A stretch of DNA of 34,476 nt from CAVQBP01 sp964448105. Its GTDB lineage: Bacteria; Bacteroidota; Ignavibacteria; Ignavibacteriales; Ignavibacteriaceae. The stretch is taken from assembly GCA_964448105.1 (NCBI GenBank), contig CAYUVK010000052.1, positions 1-34,476 on the forward strand, read 5' to 3'. This document shows positions 9,001-17,085 of the stretch, one piece after another; position 1 is the stretch's first letter, and each line of letters starts with the position of its first letter. The notes beneath the pieces were generated by a model. That model was given only the letters and a program-made list of their open reading frames with translations. It was not told the DNA's origin and did no database searches. The translations under genes were made by a program, and so were the position numbers.

Positions 9001-9130
9001 TTCATATTTTAAAAAAGAATTTGGTGAAAAAGATTTTCATACAAAAGACATTGCACAAAAATTAATAACCTTGTACTCCGGCTGGAATAAAAAAGATAAA
9101 GCTGACTTTTATTTAAGCACTTTAAAGTAA
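6074..9130 (+). CDS. Transmembrane Ser/Thr protein kinase with C-terminal TPR repeats
   Basis: A 1018-aa Hanks-type kinase. The N-terminal 65 residues (WQKIGIIFEEAL...EFLVDMC) are the helical leader often found in this kinase class. The kinase domain spans about 78-375, with Gly loop AEGGMGSVF (87-95), Lys111 in VALKII, catalytic HRDLKPNN (202-209, Asp204), DFG at 222-224 and the TPEYASPEQ activation segment near 249. All key residues are present, so it should be active. One membrane helix is at about 399-421, a short charged coiled-coil-like stretch follows, and then long TPR repeats of kinesin-light-chain spacing (about 42 residues, e.g. HPDVAYAISNLGLLFYSEQKY) fill about 480-1000. The cytoplasmic kinase and, by topology, periplasmic TPR region suggest a sensor that binds protein ligands. 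SD AGGAAA precedes the ATG. It is probably co-transcribed with the sigma factor upstream. Confidence 0.93.
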   Translation: MNSERWQKIGIIFEEALNLKEPERTEFLVDMCGDDSELLEEICSLIEADTNVPSVLKGQASDAIYIQPKKNYNGTVIGNYKIINQIAEGGMGSVFLAERADGQFEQKVALKIIKPGMNSNEIIKRFQFERQILARLQHPNIARLLDGGLTDENLPYFTMEYVEGDPIDQYCDKNNLSINERLKLFSEVCNAIQYAHQNLVIHRDLKPNNIIIKKDGTVKLLDFGIAKVFTEDDSFAQSELTRTGLYVMTPEYASPEQIKGEAITTSTDIYSLGLILYQLITGEKAYKIKTQSPLELEKIICYTEPVKPSSIIKLLQTKNEIKAEKISRAHKTNLDKLIKTLSGDLDNICLMALRKEPERRYSSAEQFQQDIENYLEGRPVSARQNTIYYRTNKFIIRHKIAVISAFAIFLIAASLTTFYFIQLKKERDKAQLEAQKAEEVSNFLKNIFKLSDPYEARGKTITARELLDKGAQKINQELSDQPDVKASMLSLIGSVYQNLGLFDKSDTLLKEALAIRMKLNKNGMKEAKSLRDLGELYTYKGEYSKADSLLTNALNIYNINSEKEDNSYAWILGDLAWVYKSKGNYNKSELYYKKAIKLLNRNKNNNNEDLLIMMNNFALELHEEGKYDEAEKMFKETLGLQKEIYGDKPHPEISTTTYNLAELLRDRGKYAEAEKMFKTSLAMDTKLSGPENPDVAYSLQGLASVYKIKGNFDEAQKLFLQVLNMRKKFLGDNHPDVAYAISNLGLLFYSEQKYDSSKKYYEKALILHKKLNGPNHPSVAICLNKLGFINYKKGNCKKAENQIRQSMQIQEKSIGKKNLTYASDLLILSFIKSNYKDYDSVNVLNKEVLKTAAETMGTDKSPFMAGCYSGIAELALKENNYKKADSLYNLSVNMYKEIIGENNLSTINTYFDYCKLLIKIDSLNKASGIVHKNLEILRSNFSEDTWGIAEGKSLLGEIYMKRKEFLPAENLLLESYSYFKKEFGEKDFHTKDIAQKLITLYSGWNKKDKADFYLSTLK

Positions 9131-9147
9131 TTGCAAAAACTTTAAAT

Positions 9148-10740
9148 CTAAAAAGAAATTACTCCGAGGAGTTTATCGGCAATAAAATAAACAACTGCTG
9201 CAGTAAAGAACCATGCAATAATATCCAGTACAATACCCCCTTTTACCATATCAGTTATTTTGATATAGCCGCTGCCGTATACTAAAGCATTTGGAGGAGT
9301 AGCAACCGGCAGCATAAATGCCATTGATGCAGCAAGAGTAGCCGCTACTGATAATGCAACAGGATCATTCCCGGTTCCCTGTGCAATAGAAATTATTATA
9401 GGAATCATCATCGATACAACCGCAGTATTTGATGTTACTTCGGTAAGTAATTCAAGAAGAATTATGAGAACAAACATCATAACTAGTGTTGAAGGTGAAC
9501 CTAAAAATGAAACTGCGGTATTCGCCAACCAATTAGCAAGACCCGTTTTGAACATTCCATCGGATAATGCAATACCCCCTCCGAATAATAGAAGTGTTCC
9601 CCAATCTACAAATTTTGCATCCGACCAATTGAGTACAAATTTTTGTTTTTTCCAATCAACCGGTAAAAGAAATAAAATAAGCACTCCGAATAGTGCTATT
9701 ATATTTTCATCAAACCATTTGAGATTCTCTGAAAGATGTTTTGAAAATATATAATTCCAAAAAGGATTAGATACCCAGAGAATTACAACTACGGCAAAGC
9801 CAACAATTGTAAGCTTCTCAGCTTTGGACCATTTTCCTAATTTGTTTTGTTGCTCAAGTATAAGTTTCTTTCCACCCTGGATATTTTTTATTTCCGGCGG
9901 AAATACTTTTAACAGAATAAACCATGCAATAGGAATAAAAAGTATAACAAATGGAATTCCGATTTTCATCCATTCAATAAAATTAATTTGCCTGATACCG
10001 GAAGAACTAAGGATAGAAACACAAATTCCATTAGGCGGAGTACCTATTATTGTTCCCACACCTCCAATTGAAGCACCCCAGGCAATTCCAAGCATAAGAG
10101 ATTTTCCAAAATTTGATTCTCCTACTTTACTGCCGCTTTGTACAAGAACACCTGCACCCAAAGGTAAAAGCATTGCAGTAGTAGCCGTATTTGAAATCCA
10201 CATAGAAAGAAATGCCGAAATACACATCATTCCTAACAATACAGAACTAGTGCTATTTGCTAAATTACCTCTTGTTAAAATATAAAGTGTTAATCTTCTA
10301 TCAAGCTTCCATTTTTGCAAAGCTGCTGCAAGTAAAAACCCTGCAAGGAAAAGAAAAATTATAGGATTAGCATAATTGGATAAAATATTCTTCCCTGTAA
10401 ATTGGAATATTTTTCCCTGGTAAATCCCGGTAATATGAAAAAGCGGTAATACAATTCCAGGTAAAATAGCTGTTACAGGAATTGGAACGGCTTCAGTTAC
10501 CCACCAGATAACCATAAGCAGCAGTAAACCAAGTGTTATTTTGGTGCCATAAGCAAGCTGTATAATTAGTTCTTCTGATGCCGTTTGCGGAAGCAGGGCT
10601 TTAGCATTGTTTAAAAAACTTATCGGAGTGTTTACAAATAATATCAGAAAGAAAATGATTGGACCAAGAATAAATCCAATGATATGCCTGTATTTTTCAA
10701 ATCCCTCTATAGAGGAAGAGTAGCTGTTTTCGAAACCCAC
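9148..10740 (-). CDS. SLC13/DASS-family sodium-coupled dicarboxylate (anion) transporter
   Basis: A 530-aa inner-membrane protein with about 11-13 hydrophobic segments. It has the two inverted-repeat Ser-Asn-Thr motifs that bind sodium and carboxylate in this family: ISNTATTAMLLPLG (about 182-195) and TEVTSNTAVVSMMIP (about 435-449). WWVTEAVPIPVTAILP near the N-terminus is also a family signature. Substrates are usually C4-dicarboxylates or sulfate; the residues visible here do not decide which. The start is GTG at 10740, supported by GAGGAG about six bases upstream on the minus strand. Its 3' end lies 17 bases from the convergent kinase gene, with no obvious terminator between. It diverges from the acetate uptake operon, which makes a role in organic-acid uptake likely. 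Confidence 0.93.
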   Translation of the reverse strand: MGFENSYSSSIEGFEKYRHIIGFILGPIIFFLILFVNTPISFLNNAKALLPQTASEELIIQLAYGTKITLGLLLLMVIWWVTEAVPIPVTAILPGIVLPLFHITGIYQGKIFQFTGKNILSNYANPIIFLFLAGFLLAAALQKWKLDRRLTLYILTRGNLANSTSSVLLGMMCISAFLSMWISNTATTAMLLPLGAGVLVQSGSKVGESNFGKSLMLGIAWGASIGGVGTIIGTPPNGICVSILSSSGIRQINFIEWMKIGIPFVILFIPIAWFILLKVFPPEIKNIQGGKKLILEQQNKLGKWSKAEKLTIVGFAVVVILWVSNPFWNYIFSKHLSENLKWFDENIIALFGVLILFLLPVDWKKQKFVLNWSDAKFVDWGTLLLFGGGIALSDGMFKTGLANWLANTAVSFLGSPSTLVMMFVLIILLELLTEVTSNTAVVSMMIPIIISIAQGTGNDPVALSVAATLAASMAFMLPVATPPNALVYGSGYIKITDMVKGGIVLDIIAWFFTAAVVYFIADKLLGVISF

Positions 10741-10884
10741 AATAGACTCCTCTATTATTCGTACAGTAAATTATAATTATTATTACAAAAATCCATCAGA
10801 TATAAAATTTTTATCTCTTTTTTACTAGTTATAAATTAGATATTTACTCACCTCACTCAAACATGATTGTTATATAAGTAATTT

Positions 10885-10894
10885 GTTCATGAAC
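10885..10894. promoter_or_regulatory. 10-bp palindrome, possible operator
   Basis: GTTCATGAAC reads identically on both strands and lies between the divergent transporter genes, about 145 bases from the SLC13 start and 315 from the satP start. It could be half of a dimeric repressor site, but a single 10-bp palindrome in AT-rich DNA is weak evidence. Confidence 0.25.
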
Positions 10895-11058
10895 TTTTAA
10901 TTATATTATTAAAATATGTGATCAAGAACTCAATTTTTTTATAATATTTTTACGAATATTTATAATTATATTGAATTTAATATCGAATCAATTAAGATGG
11001 AGAGAATATCTATTATCTTTTTGCAAATTATATATCCTATTATTACCCTCCTGATGAG

Positions 11059-11116
11059 ATCTTTTCGATTTGCTATCGCTACCAACGCTTTTTATTAGCA
11101 ATGAATCATAAAAGAT
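11059..11116 (+). promoter_or_regulatory. Possible leader hairpin upstream of satP
   Basis: Three complementary blocks pair in order: ATCTTTT (11059-11065) with AAAAGAT (11110-11116), GATT (11067-11070) with AATC (11104-11107), and TGCTA (11071-11075) with TAGCA (11096-11100). They enclose a 20-nt loop, with small bulges. No T run follows, so it is not a terminator. If transcription starts upstream it would be part of the satP 5' leader. Confidence 0.3.
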
Positions 11117-11208
11117 ATTCATTTCAAAAATACAAAATATATTTTAACCATTGTATGATTTTATTAAACATATCTATCAATACTTCATAAAACATATCAG
11201 GAGGTCAT

Positions 11209-11796
11209 ATGCCAGAAAGTACTAAAATTGTTGATACCACTGCTAACCCGGCTCCGCTTGGTTTACTAGGATTTGGTATGACAACCGTACTTCTTAACCT
11301 TGCTAATGCAGGTATTTATAATTTGGGGAGTATGATTTTAGCTATGGGTTTATTCTATGGCGGGTTGGCTCAAATTTTTGCCGGATGGATGGAATGGAAA
11401 AAAGGAAACACCTTCGGACTAACTGCTTTTACTTCTTACGGTTTGTTTTGGGAAACACTTGTATTTCTAATCCTTATGCCAAAATGGGGTTGGTTTAACG
11501 CTGCCTCGGAAGGTGGCATGGTAGCATATTTATTTATGTGGGGGCTCTTTACATTTTTTATGTGGATTGCTACTTTAAAGCATAACAAAGCTCTGCAGGT
11601 AGTCTTCTTTACTTTATTTATATTATTCTGGCTACTAGCACTTGGCGATGCTACAGGAAGTGCTGTTATACATACTATTGCAGGATGGGAAGGAATCATT
11701 TGCGGTTTTTCAGCTGTTTATTTAGCACTCGCACAAGTTCTTAATGAAACTTATGGCCGGGTAATACTTACTGTTGGACAGGCTAAAATTGTTTAA
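11209..11796 (+). CDS. satP: Acetate uptake transporter (GPR1/FUN34/YaaH family)
   Basis: A 195-aa inner-membrane protein with six hydrophobic segments, the usual size for the family. The signature NPAPLGLLGFGMTTVLLNL begins at residue 13 and the conserved FYGGLAQIFAGWMEW at about 45. Known members carry acetate or succinate with protons as hexamers. A strong SD (AGGAGG) sits five bases before the ATG. The stop is 24 bases before acetyl-CoA synthetase, so the two are almost certainly co-transcribed: import, then activation of acetate. The GNAT/Pat, AcuB and AcuC genes that follow support the acetate assignment. Confidence 0.93.
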   Translation: MPESTKIVDTTANPAPLGLLGFGMTTVLLNLANAGIYNLGSMILAMGLFYGGLAQIFAGWMEWKKGNTFGLTAFTSYGLFWETLVFLILMPKWGWFNAASEGGMVAYLFMWGLFTFFMWIATLKHNKALQVVFFTLFILFWLLALGDATGSAVIHTIAGWEGIICGFSAVYLALAQVLNETYGRVILTVGQAKIV

Positions 11797-11820
11797 CTAA
11801 TTAATATTAGGAGTAATCTT

Positions 11821-13854
11821 ATGGATAAAAAGAATAATTCTGATAATGAAGTTTCTGAATCACAAATTGCAGTTCATTGGAAAGAAGAAAGTTATTATGT
11901 ACCTTCCGCTAAATTTATTGAACAAGCAAACGTTAAAGATAAAAATATTCTAGAACGTTTTAGTAAAGAAAATTTTCCGCAATGTTATAAAGAATACGCT
12001 GACATGCTTGACTGGTATAAACCTTATGATAAAATACTTGATTCATCTAATCCTCCTTTTTATAAATGGTTTGTCGGCGGTAAAATAAATGCTTGCTATA
12101 ACTGTGTAGATCGCAACTTGCCAAAATATAAAAACAAGACAGCACTTCATTTTGTACCTGAACCGGAAGATGAAGCAATTCAGCATATAACTTATCAAGA
12201 GCTATATGTAAAAGTGAATGAGTTTGCCGCATTGTTAAGAGATTTCTGCGGGTTAAAAGCAGGAGACACAGTAACTCTGCATATGCCGATGATTCCGGAA
12301 CTTGCAATTGTAATGCTTGCATGTGCACGTTTAGGTGTTATTCATTCACAAGTATTTTCAGGCTTTTCAGGAAAAGCTTGTGCAGACAGAGTGGTTGATG
12401 CAAAGAGTAGAGTATTAATTACTGCTGATTCTTATTACCGTGGAGGAACTCTAATTGATCACAAAGAAAAAGCCGATATTGCTTATGATGAAGCATTAAA
12501 GGAAGGTCAGAAAATTGAAAAAGTTCTTATCTGGCAGCGTTATCCGGGAAAATATTCTGCTAAAACACCACTTGTAGATGGTCGTGATTTTATTGTTAAT
12601 GACGTTCTTAAAAACTATAAACGCGCCCGTGTTGAACCAGAACAGCTTCCAGCCGAGGGAACTCTATTCCTTATGTATACTTCGGGAACTACAGGAAAAC
12701 CGAAAGGTGCACAACATTCTATCGGCGGTTATATGGCTTATGTTACTGGCACATCAAAATATATTCAGGATATTCATCCTGAAGATGTTTATTGGTGTAT
12801 GGCAGATATCGGTTGGATAACAGGACATTCTTATATTGTTTATGGTCCTCTTGCTTCAGCAGCATCATCAGTTATCTTTGAAGGTGTGCCTACACATCCT
12901 GATGCTGGGCGCCCATGGAGAGTTGCTGAAGAACTTGATGTAAATATATTTCATACTTCCCCAACTGCTATCCGTGCGTTAAGACGAGTAGGTCCGGATG
13001 ATCCCGCTAAATATAATTACCACTTCAAACATATGACTACAGTTGGTGAACCGATCGAACCGGAAGTTTGGAGATGGTACTATAATACAGTTGGTAAAAA
13101 AGAAGCTGCAATTGTTGATACCTGGTGGCAGACTGAAACCGGCGGGTTTTTATGTTCTACTATTCCCGCAATTCATGATATGAAACCTGGAAGTGCAGGC
13201 CCCGGAGTTCCAGGAATTTATCCTATTATTTTTGATGACGATGGGAAACCTCTTCCGGCAGGCAGTAATAAAGCTGGGAATATTTGTATCGAAAATCCTT
13301 GGCCCGGCAGGATGTTAACAATCTGGGGAGATGATGATAGATTTGTTAAGCAATACTATCAGCGTTATAATAAAGATCCAAAAAGCAAAGATTGGCATGA
13401 TTGGCCATATTTTGCCGGTGATGGTGCTGTTGAAGGCCCTGACGGATATTTCCGTATCCTTGGTCGAATTGATGATGTTATTAATGTTGCCGGTCATAGA
13501 TTAGGAACTAAAGAGCTCGAATCAGCTGCATTAATAGTTGAAGAAATCGGTGAAGCTGCAGTGGTTCCGGTTGTTGATCCTATTAAAGGGAAAATACCTC
13601 ATATTTTCGTTTCTCTAAAACCGGGTATTAAACCAAGCAAGGAAATCGAAAAGAAAGTCACGGATAAATTGGCAAGTGAAATAGGTCCTATTGCCAAACC
13701 CGGCCGAGTCTGGATTGTTCCTGATATGCCTAAAACCAGATCCGGGAAAATAATGCGAAGAGTATTATCTGCAATTGCCAACAAACAAGATGTGGGTGAT
13801 ATTACAACACTTGCAAATCCACAGGTAGTAGAAGAAATAAAAAATATGCCGTAA
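11821..13854 (+). CDS. acs: AMP-forming acetyl-CoA synthetase
   Basis: A 677-aa enzyme (family usually 640-680) that converts acetate, ATP and CoA to acetyl-CoA through acetyl-AMP. The N-terminal domain appears by WFVGGKINACYNCVDR (about 82-97). The P-loop-like A3 motif YTSGTTGKPKG is at 286-296. WWQTETGG is near 438 and GRIDDVINVAGHRLGT near 547. The C-terminal motif RSGKIMRR carries the catalytic lysine at K643, equivalent to the lysine inactivated by acetylation in Salmonella Acs (K609). SD AGGAGT lies before the ATG. A strong terminator follows the gene. The downstream GNAT-fusion and deacetylase genes are the expected writers and erasers of K643 acetylation. Confidence 0.97.
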   Translation: MDKKNNSDNEVSESQIAVHWKEESYYVPSAKFIEQANVKDKNILERFSKENFPQCYKEYADMLDWYKPYDKILDSSNPPFYKWFVGGKINACYNCVDRNLPKYKNKTALHFVPEPEDEAIQHITYQELYVKVNEFAALLRDFCGLKAGDTVTLHMPMIPELAIVMLACARLGVIHSQVFSGFSGKACADRVVDAKSRVLITADSYYRGGTLIDHKEKADIAYDEALKEGQKIEKVLIWQRYPGKYSAKTPLVDGRDFIVNDVLKNYKRARVEPEQLPAEGTLFLMYTSGTTGKPKGAQHSIGGYMAYVTGTSKYIQDIHPEDVYWCMADIGWITGHSYIVYGPLASAASSVIFEGVPTHPDAGRPWRVAEELDVNIFHTSPTAIRALRRVGPDDPAKYNYHFKHMTTVGEPIEPEVWRWYYNTVGKKEAAIVDTWWQTETGGFLCSTIPAIHDMKPGSAGPGVPGIYPIIFDDDGKPLPAGSNKAGNICIENPWPGRMLTIWGDDDRFVKQYYQRYNKDPKSKDWHDWPYFAGDGAVEGPDGYFRILGRIDDVINVAGHRLGTKELESAALIVEEIGEAAVVPVVDPIKGKIPHIFVSLKPGIKPSKEIEKKVTDKLASEIGPIAKPGRVWIVPDMPKTRSGKIMRRVLSAIANKQDVGDITTLANPQVVEEIKNMP

Positions 13855-13872
13855 ATTCTCTTCATTTCAATC

Positions 13873-13911
13873 AGGAGGTTCTTTCACTTGTTTAGAACCT
13901 CCTTTTTTTTT
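13873..13911 (+). terminator. Intrinsic terminator after acs
   Basis: A perfect 10-bp stem (AGGAGGTTCT at 13873-13882, AGAACCTCCT at 13894-13903) with an 11-nt loop is followed directly by nine T residues. It lies 19 bases after the acs stop and should separate the satP-acs transcript from the acetyltransferase gene. Confidence 0.9.
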
Positions 13912-13947
13912 ATATATATTTATTACTTTCAATGAAATTATTGTACT

Positions 13948-16362
13948 ATGTTCCGAATTATTCCGGAAGGACTTGAATACACAGAACATGTCTTATTGAA
14001 AAATGGACAAGGAGTTCTATTTAAACCCGCCAAAGGTACTGATATACCTTTAGTAGAATCTTTCATGAAGCGAATTTCCCAGGAGAGTTTGAGAATGCGC
14101 TTTATGGCATCGGTATCAGAAATACCTCAGAAAGTAATTCATGAGCTATGCAGCGGTGATTTCTCACAATCAGGGTGTATTCTTGCAATTACCGGGGAAG
14201 ATAGTGATACAAAGGTTATCGGGTTGGGTAATTATGTTGCTTCAGGAAACAGTCGTACAGCTGAAGTTGCATTTCTAATTGAAGATGAATATCAAGGACG
14301 TGGAATAAGCACTCTTCTGCTGGAACGTCTTGCAGGAATTGCTGCGGCTAATGGCTTTATTGAATTCGAAGCAGAAGTTCTTCCTGATAATCAACCTATG
14401 ATGAATGTTTTTAAAAGTTCAGGTTTTGAAAAACATCGAGTCTGGAGTTCGGATACTGTTCATTTCGAATTGCCTGTAAATGGTGCCGCCGCACTATGGG
14501 AAATGGCCGATTTACGTGAAAAAATTGCAGTTGCAAACTCTCTTGTTCCTTTACTTCGACCTAAAGTTATTGCGGTTGTCGGTGCTTCAAGAGATTCTTC
14601 TTCCATCGGCAATATGATTTTCCGAAATATTCTTACAGCTAATTTTAATGGCACAGTCTATCCGATTAACCTACAGGCAGTATCTGTTAATGGAATTAAA
14701 GCTTACTCATCTGCAAAAGAATTACCCGAACCGGTTGAGCTGGCAGTTATTGCAGTACCTGCTGAAAAAGTAATAGAAGTAATTGAAGAATTAATACAAA
14801 CAGGAGTAAAAGGATTCGTGGTAGTTTCAGCCGGCTTTGCCGATACCGGACCGGAAGGAATAAAAAAACAGAAAAAGCTTGTTGATTTGGTTCGTGCTCA
14901 CGGTGCCCGTCTTTTGGGACCCGGATGTCTGGGATTAATGAACACAGATCCGGAAATTAGATTAAACGCTAGTTTAGCACCTAAAATTATGCCTGCCGGA
15001 CAAACTGGGTTCTTTTCCCACTCGGCTGCTTTAGGTCTTGTTATTATGGATTACGCAAGAGAGAAAGGAGTTGGATTTACAACTTTTGTTTCCGCCGGTA
15101 ACAGAGCTGATGTTTCAGGCAACGATCTGCTTCAATATTGGGAAGAAGATCCAAATACTAAGATGGCTATTTTATACCTGGAAACTTTTGGCAACCCAAG
15201 ACGCTTTGTAAGAATTGCCAGGAAAATGACTTATAAAAAACCTATTTTATGTGTTAAAGGAGCACGCAGCATTGCCGGACGAAAAACCGTTGAGGCTAAA
15301 AGCGGAATACATACGGTCGGTAATCTTGAAGTCGAAGCGTTATTCGAGCAAACCGGGATTATTTTAGCTCCTTCCCTGGAAGATATTTTTGATGTTGCAG
15401 TTGTTTTATCGAACCAACCGCTTCCGAGAGCAAACCGTGTTAGCATAATTGCTAACTCTTCCGGTATGGCTACTTTATTTGCCGATGCCTGTGAAATGAA
15501 TGACCTTACTCTTGAAGGACCCGGGGTAGTCGACTTAGGTGCTTTTACATCACCGGAAAGTTATGAAGAAGCTGTAAAAGATTCTCTTTTGCATGAAAAT
15601 GTGGATTCTTTATTAGTTGGTTTTGCATGCGTTGGAGATTGTAGTATTGAACCGGTTGCTGAAGCAATTAGAAGAGGCGTCAGTTATGCTGAGGAAAAAA
15701 CAAATATTAAGAAACCTGTATTATTATGCTTAATGGGGGCTACAGGTACAATTGCTTTAGCAGATAGTTCAAAAAATAAAAATAATAAACGAAGTTTTCC
15801 TACTTTTCGATTTCCTGAATTAGCGGCTAATGCTTTGGGCAGAATTGTCCGCTATATTGATTTTCGAAAGCAACCGCTAGGCAAGCTTGTTTGGTATGAA
15901 GACATTAAAGCAGATGAAGCCAGACGCTTAATTCATTCAATATTAATAGAATCTTCAGAGCAAGAAACTATTGAGTTAGAAAAAAATATCTCAGAAGAAT
16001 TATTAAAGCATTTTGGAATTCATACTATCGACATCAAGCCATTGAATTCAAATGTGTATAAAATCAAAGTAAGACCTGATCCTTTATTTGGTCCGTTGCT
16101 TGAAATTAGAATACAAAATTCACAGCCAATATTAAGGATCACTCCTTTAACGGATAGAGATTTGGATGAAATTTTGCGTGAAATCAATCTCGATAAAGAG
16201 AGCGGGATTGGTCAGGTATTAGGAAGACTTTCACAGATGATCGAGGAAATCCCCTGGCTGTGGAATCTTGAAATACAAGCAATTAAAGATAGTATACCTC
16301 TAATTATTCCGGAAATATTTATTTCAATAAAACCAGGTGGTGTTGAGAGACCTTCTTACTAA
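13948..16362 (+). CDS. Protein acetyltransferase of Pat type: N-terminal GNAT fused to a degenerate NDP-forming acyl-CoA synthetase
   Basis: An 804-aa fusion. Residues about 20-177 are a GNAT acetyltransferase, with acetyl-CoA loop YQGRGIST (115-122). Residues about 190-640 are the CoA-binding and CoA-ligase domains of ADP-forming acetyl-CoA synthetase (VVGASRDSSSIGN at 210-222, GPGCLGLMN near 324-332, FSHSAALGLVIMDYA near 356-370). At the position where catalytic enzymes have the phosphohistidine (SHTGALAG motif), my alignment places Ser452 within AKSGIHTVGN. The ATP-grasp part is strongly shortened: only about 130 residues follow, including VRPDPLFGPLLEI (708-720). This is the pattern of Pat lysine acetyltransferases, with GNAT first. 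The neighbours acs, acuB and acuC make Acs the likely substrate. The ATG at 13948 has no clear SD. Confidence 0.85.
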   Translation: MFRIIPEGLEYTEHVLLKNGQGVLFKPAKGTDIPLVESFMKRISQESLRMRFMASVSEIPQKVIHELCSGDFSQSGCILAITGEDSDTKVIGLGNYVASGNSRTAEVAFLIEDEYQGRGISTLLLERLAGIAAANGFIEFEAEVLPDNQPMMNVFKSSGFEKHRVWSSDTVHFELPVNGAAALWEMADLREKIAVANSLVPLLRPKVIAVVGASRDSSSIGNMIFRNILTANFNGTVYPINLQAVSVNGIKAYSSAKELPEPVELAVIAVPAEKVIEVIEELIQTGVKGFVVVSAGFADTGPEGIKKQKKLVDLVRAHGARLLGPGCLGLMNTDPEIRLNASLAPKIMPAGQTGFFSHSAALGLVIMDYAREKGVGFTTFVSAGNRADVSGNDLLQYWEEDPNTKMAILYLETFGNPRRFVRIARKMTYKKPILCVKGARSIAGRKTVEAKSGIHTVGNLEVEALFEQTGIILAPSLEDIFDVAVVLSNQPLPRANRVSIIANSSGMATLFADACEMNDLTLEGPGVVDLGAFTSPESYEEAVKDSLLHENVDSLLVGFACVGDCSIEPVAEAIRRGVSYAEEKTNIKKPVLLCLMGATGTIALADSSKNKNNKRSFPTFRFPELAANALGRIVRYIDFRKQPLGKLVWYEDIKADEARRLIHSILIESSEQETIELEKNISEELLKHFGIHTIDIKPLNSNVYKIKVRPDPLFGPLLEIRIQNSQPILRITPLTDRDLDEILREINLDKESGIGQVLGRLSQMIEEIPWLWNLEIQAIKDSIPLIIPEIFISIKPGGVERPSY

Positions 16363-16455
16363 ATTTAAGTTGTTTAAATTGTTGTAAAATCTCTATTATG
16401 AAAATAAAACTATTTAAAAAGATAGATATTTATCAAGTAGAAATTTGGGGAATAT

Positions 16456-17085
16456 ATGATTATTAAAGAAATAATGAAAACCGATCTTACTTCAATTTCA
16501 CCCGAGACCAAACTGAGCGATGCATATAGTATAATGCATAAGAAGAACATTCGCCATCTACCCATTTTAGAAAAAAATAAGTTGATTGGGATAGTAACTG
16601 ACCGAGATTTGCGATTATCAACCAGCAGGCTGGCAAAACACCCATTTGAACCTGAAGAAGCCGTGAAAAAAATTATGAGCCACCCGGTACAAACCACCCA
16701 TCCTTCCGATCCGATTGAATCAGCAGCACAATTAATGAGGGAATTAAGAATTGGCTGTCTTCCTGTAATTGAAGAAAATCAGATAGTTGGAATGGTTACT
16801 ATTACAGATATGCTGGATGCTCTCCTTCTGCTAACCGGAGTGCATCGACCTTCGGGCCGGTTAGATGTTCGGTTGTCTAACCGTTCTGGAGAGCTAGCAA
16901 GATTGACTTCTTTACTAGCGGAGTTAAAGGTTAATATCCATTCAATTTTAACTTACCCGGAAAAGGATAAAACAATAAGATTAGTTTTAAGGATCGGAAC
17001 AATTGAAATGAGAGTAATTGCTGAAGCTATATGCAATGCAGGTTTTGAAGTAATTTGGCCGGTTCAAATATCATGTGTCAAATAA
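16456..17085 (+). CDS. acuB: AcuB-like CBS-CBS-ACT protein
   Basis: A 209-aa protein with two CBS domains (about 1-60, with RHLPILEKNKLIGIVTDRD; about 75-125, with GCLPVIEENQIVGMVTITD) and a C-terminal ACT domain (about 135-209, beginning near GRLDVRLSNRSGELARLTSL). This is the domain order and size of Bacillus AcuB, encoded between acuA and acuC beside acsA. CBS pairs bind adenine nucleotides and ACT domains bind small ligands, so it may tune acetylation to energy state; its exact role is unsettled even in Bacillus. It overlaps acuC by 13 bases, suggesting coupled translation. Confidence 0.85.
   Translation: MIIKEIMKTDLTSISPETKLSDAYSIMHKKNIRHLPILEKNKLIGIVTDRDLRLSTSRLAKHPFEPEEAVKKIMSHPVQTTHPSDPIESAAQLMRELRIGCLPVIEENQIVGMVTITDMLDALLLLTGVHRPSGRLDVRLSNRSGELARLTSLLAELKVNIHSILTYPEKDKTIRLVLRIGTIEMRVIAEAICNAGFEVIWPVQISCVK

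Larger units (their letters stand above)
10741..11208. other. Long non-coding region upstream of the acetate operon
   Basis: These 468 bases contain no credible gene and are the longest non-coding stretch in the window. They must hold the divergent promoters for the SLC13 transporter (minus) and satP (plus). Two structures stand out: a perfect 10-bp palindrome GTTCATGAAC at 10885-10894, and an imperfect hairpin at 11059-11116. A near-palindrome rich in A and T lies at 10896-10915. Confidence 0.6.

Noticed and set aside
9161..9172. ACTCC/GGAGT inverted repeat as a terminator for the kinase gene
   Set aside because: The loop would be two bases and the repeat lies inside the 3' coding end of the SLC13 gene.
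9824..10285. 153-codon plus-strand open frame
   Set aside because: It lies antisense within the clearly coding SLC13 gene; composition mirrors the membrane helices and no known domain is seen.
10917..10932. TGTGATCAAGAACTCA as a CRP-like site
   Set aside because: The second half does not match TCACA and the site is not symmetric.
16365..16385. A/T-only inverted repeat after the acetyltransferase gene
   Set aside because: It has almost no GC pairs and no T run, so it is unlikely to terminate transcription.
17055..17072. TTG start that would extend AcuC by six residues
   Set aside because: The ATG at 17073 gives the normal family N-terminus, and the extension has no family support.
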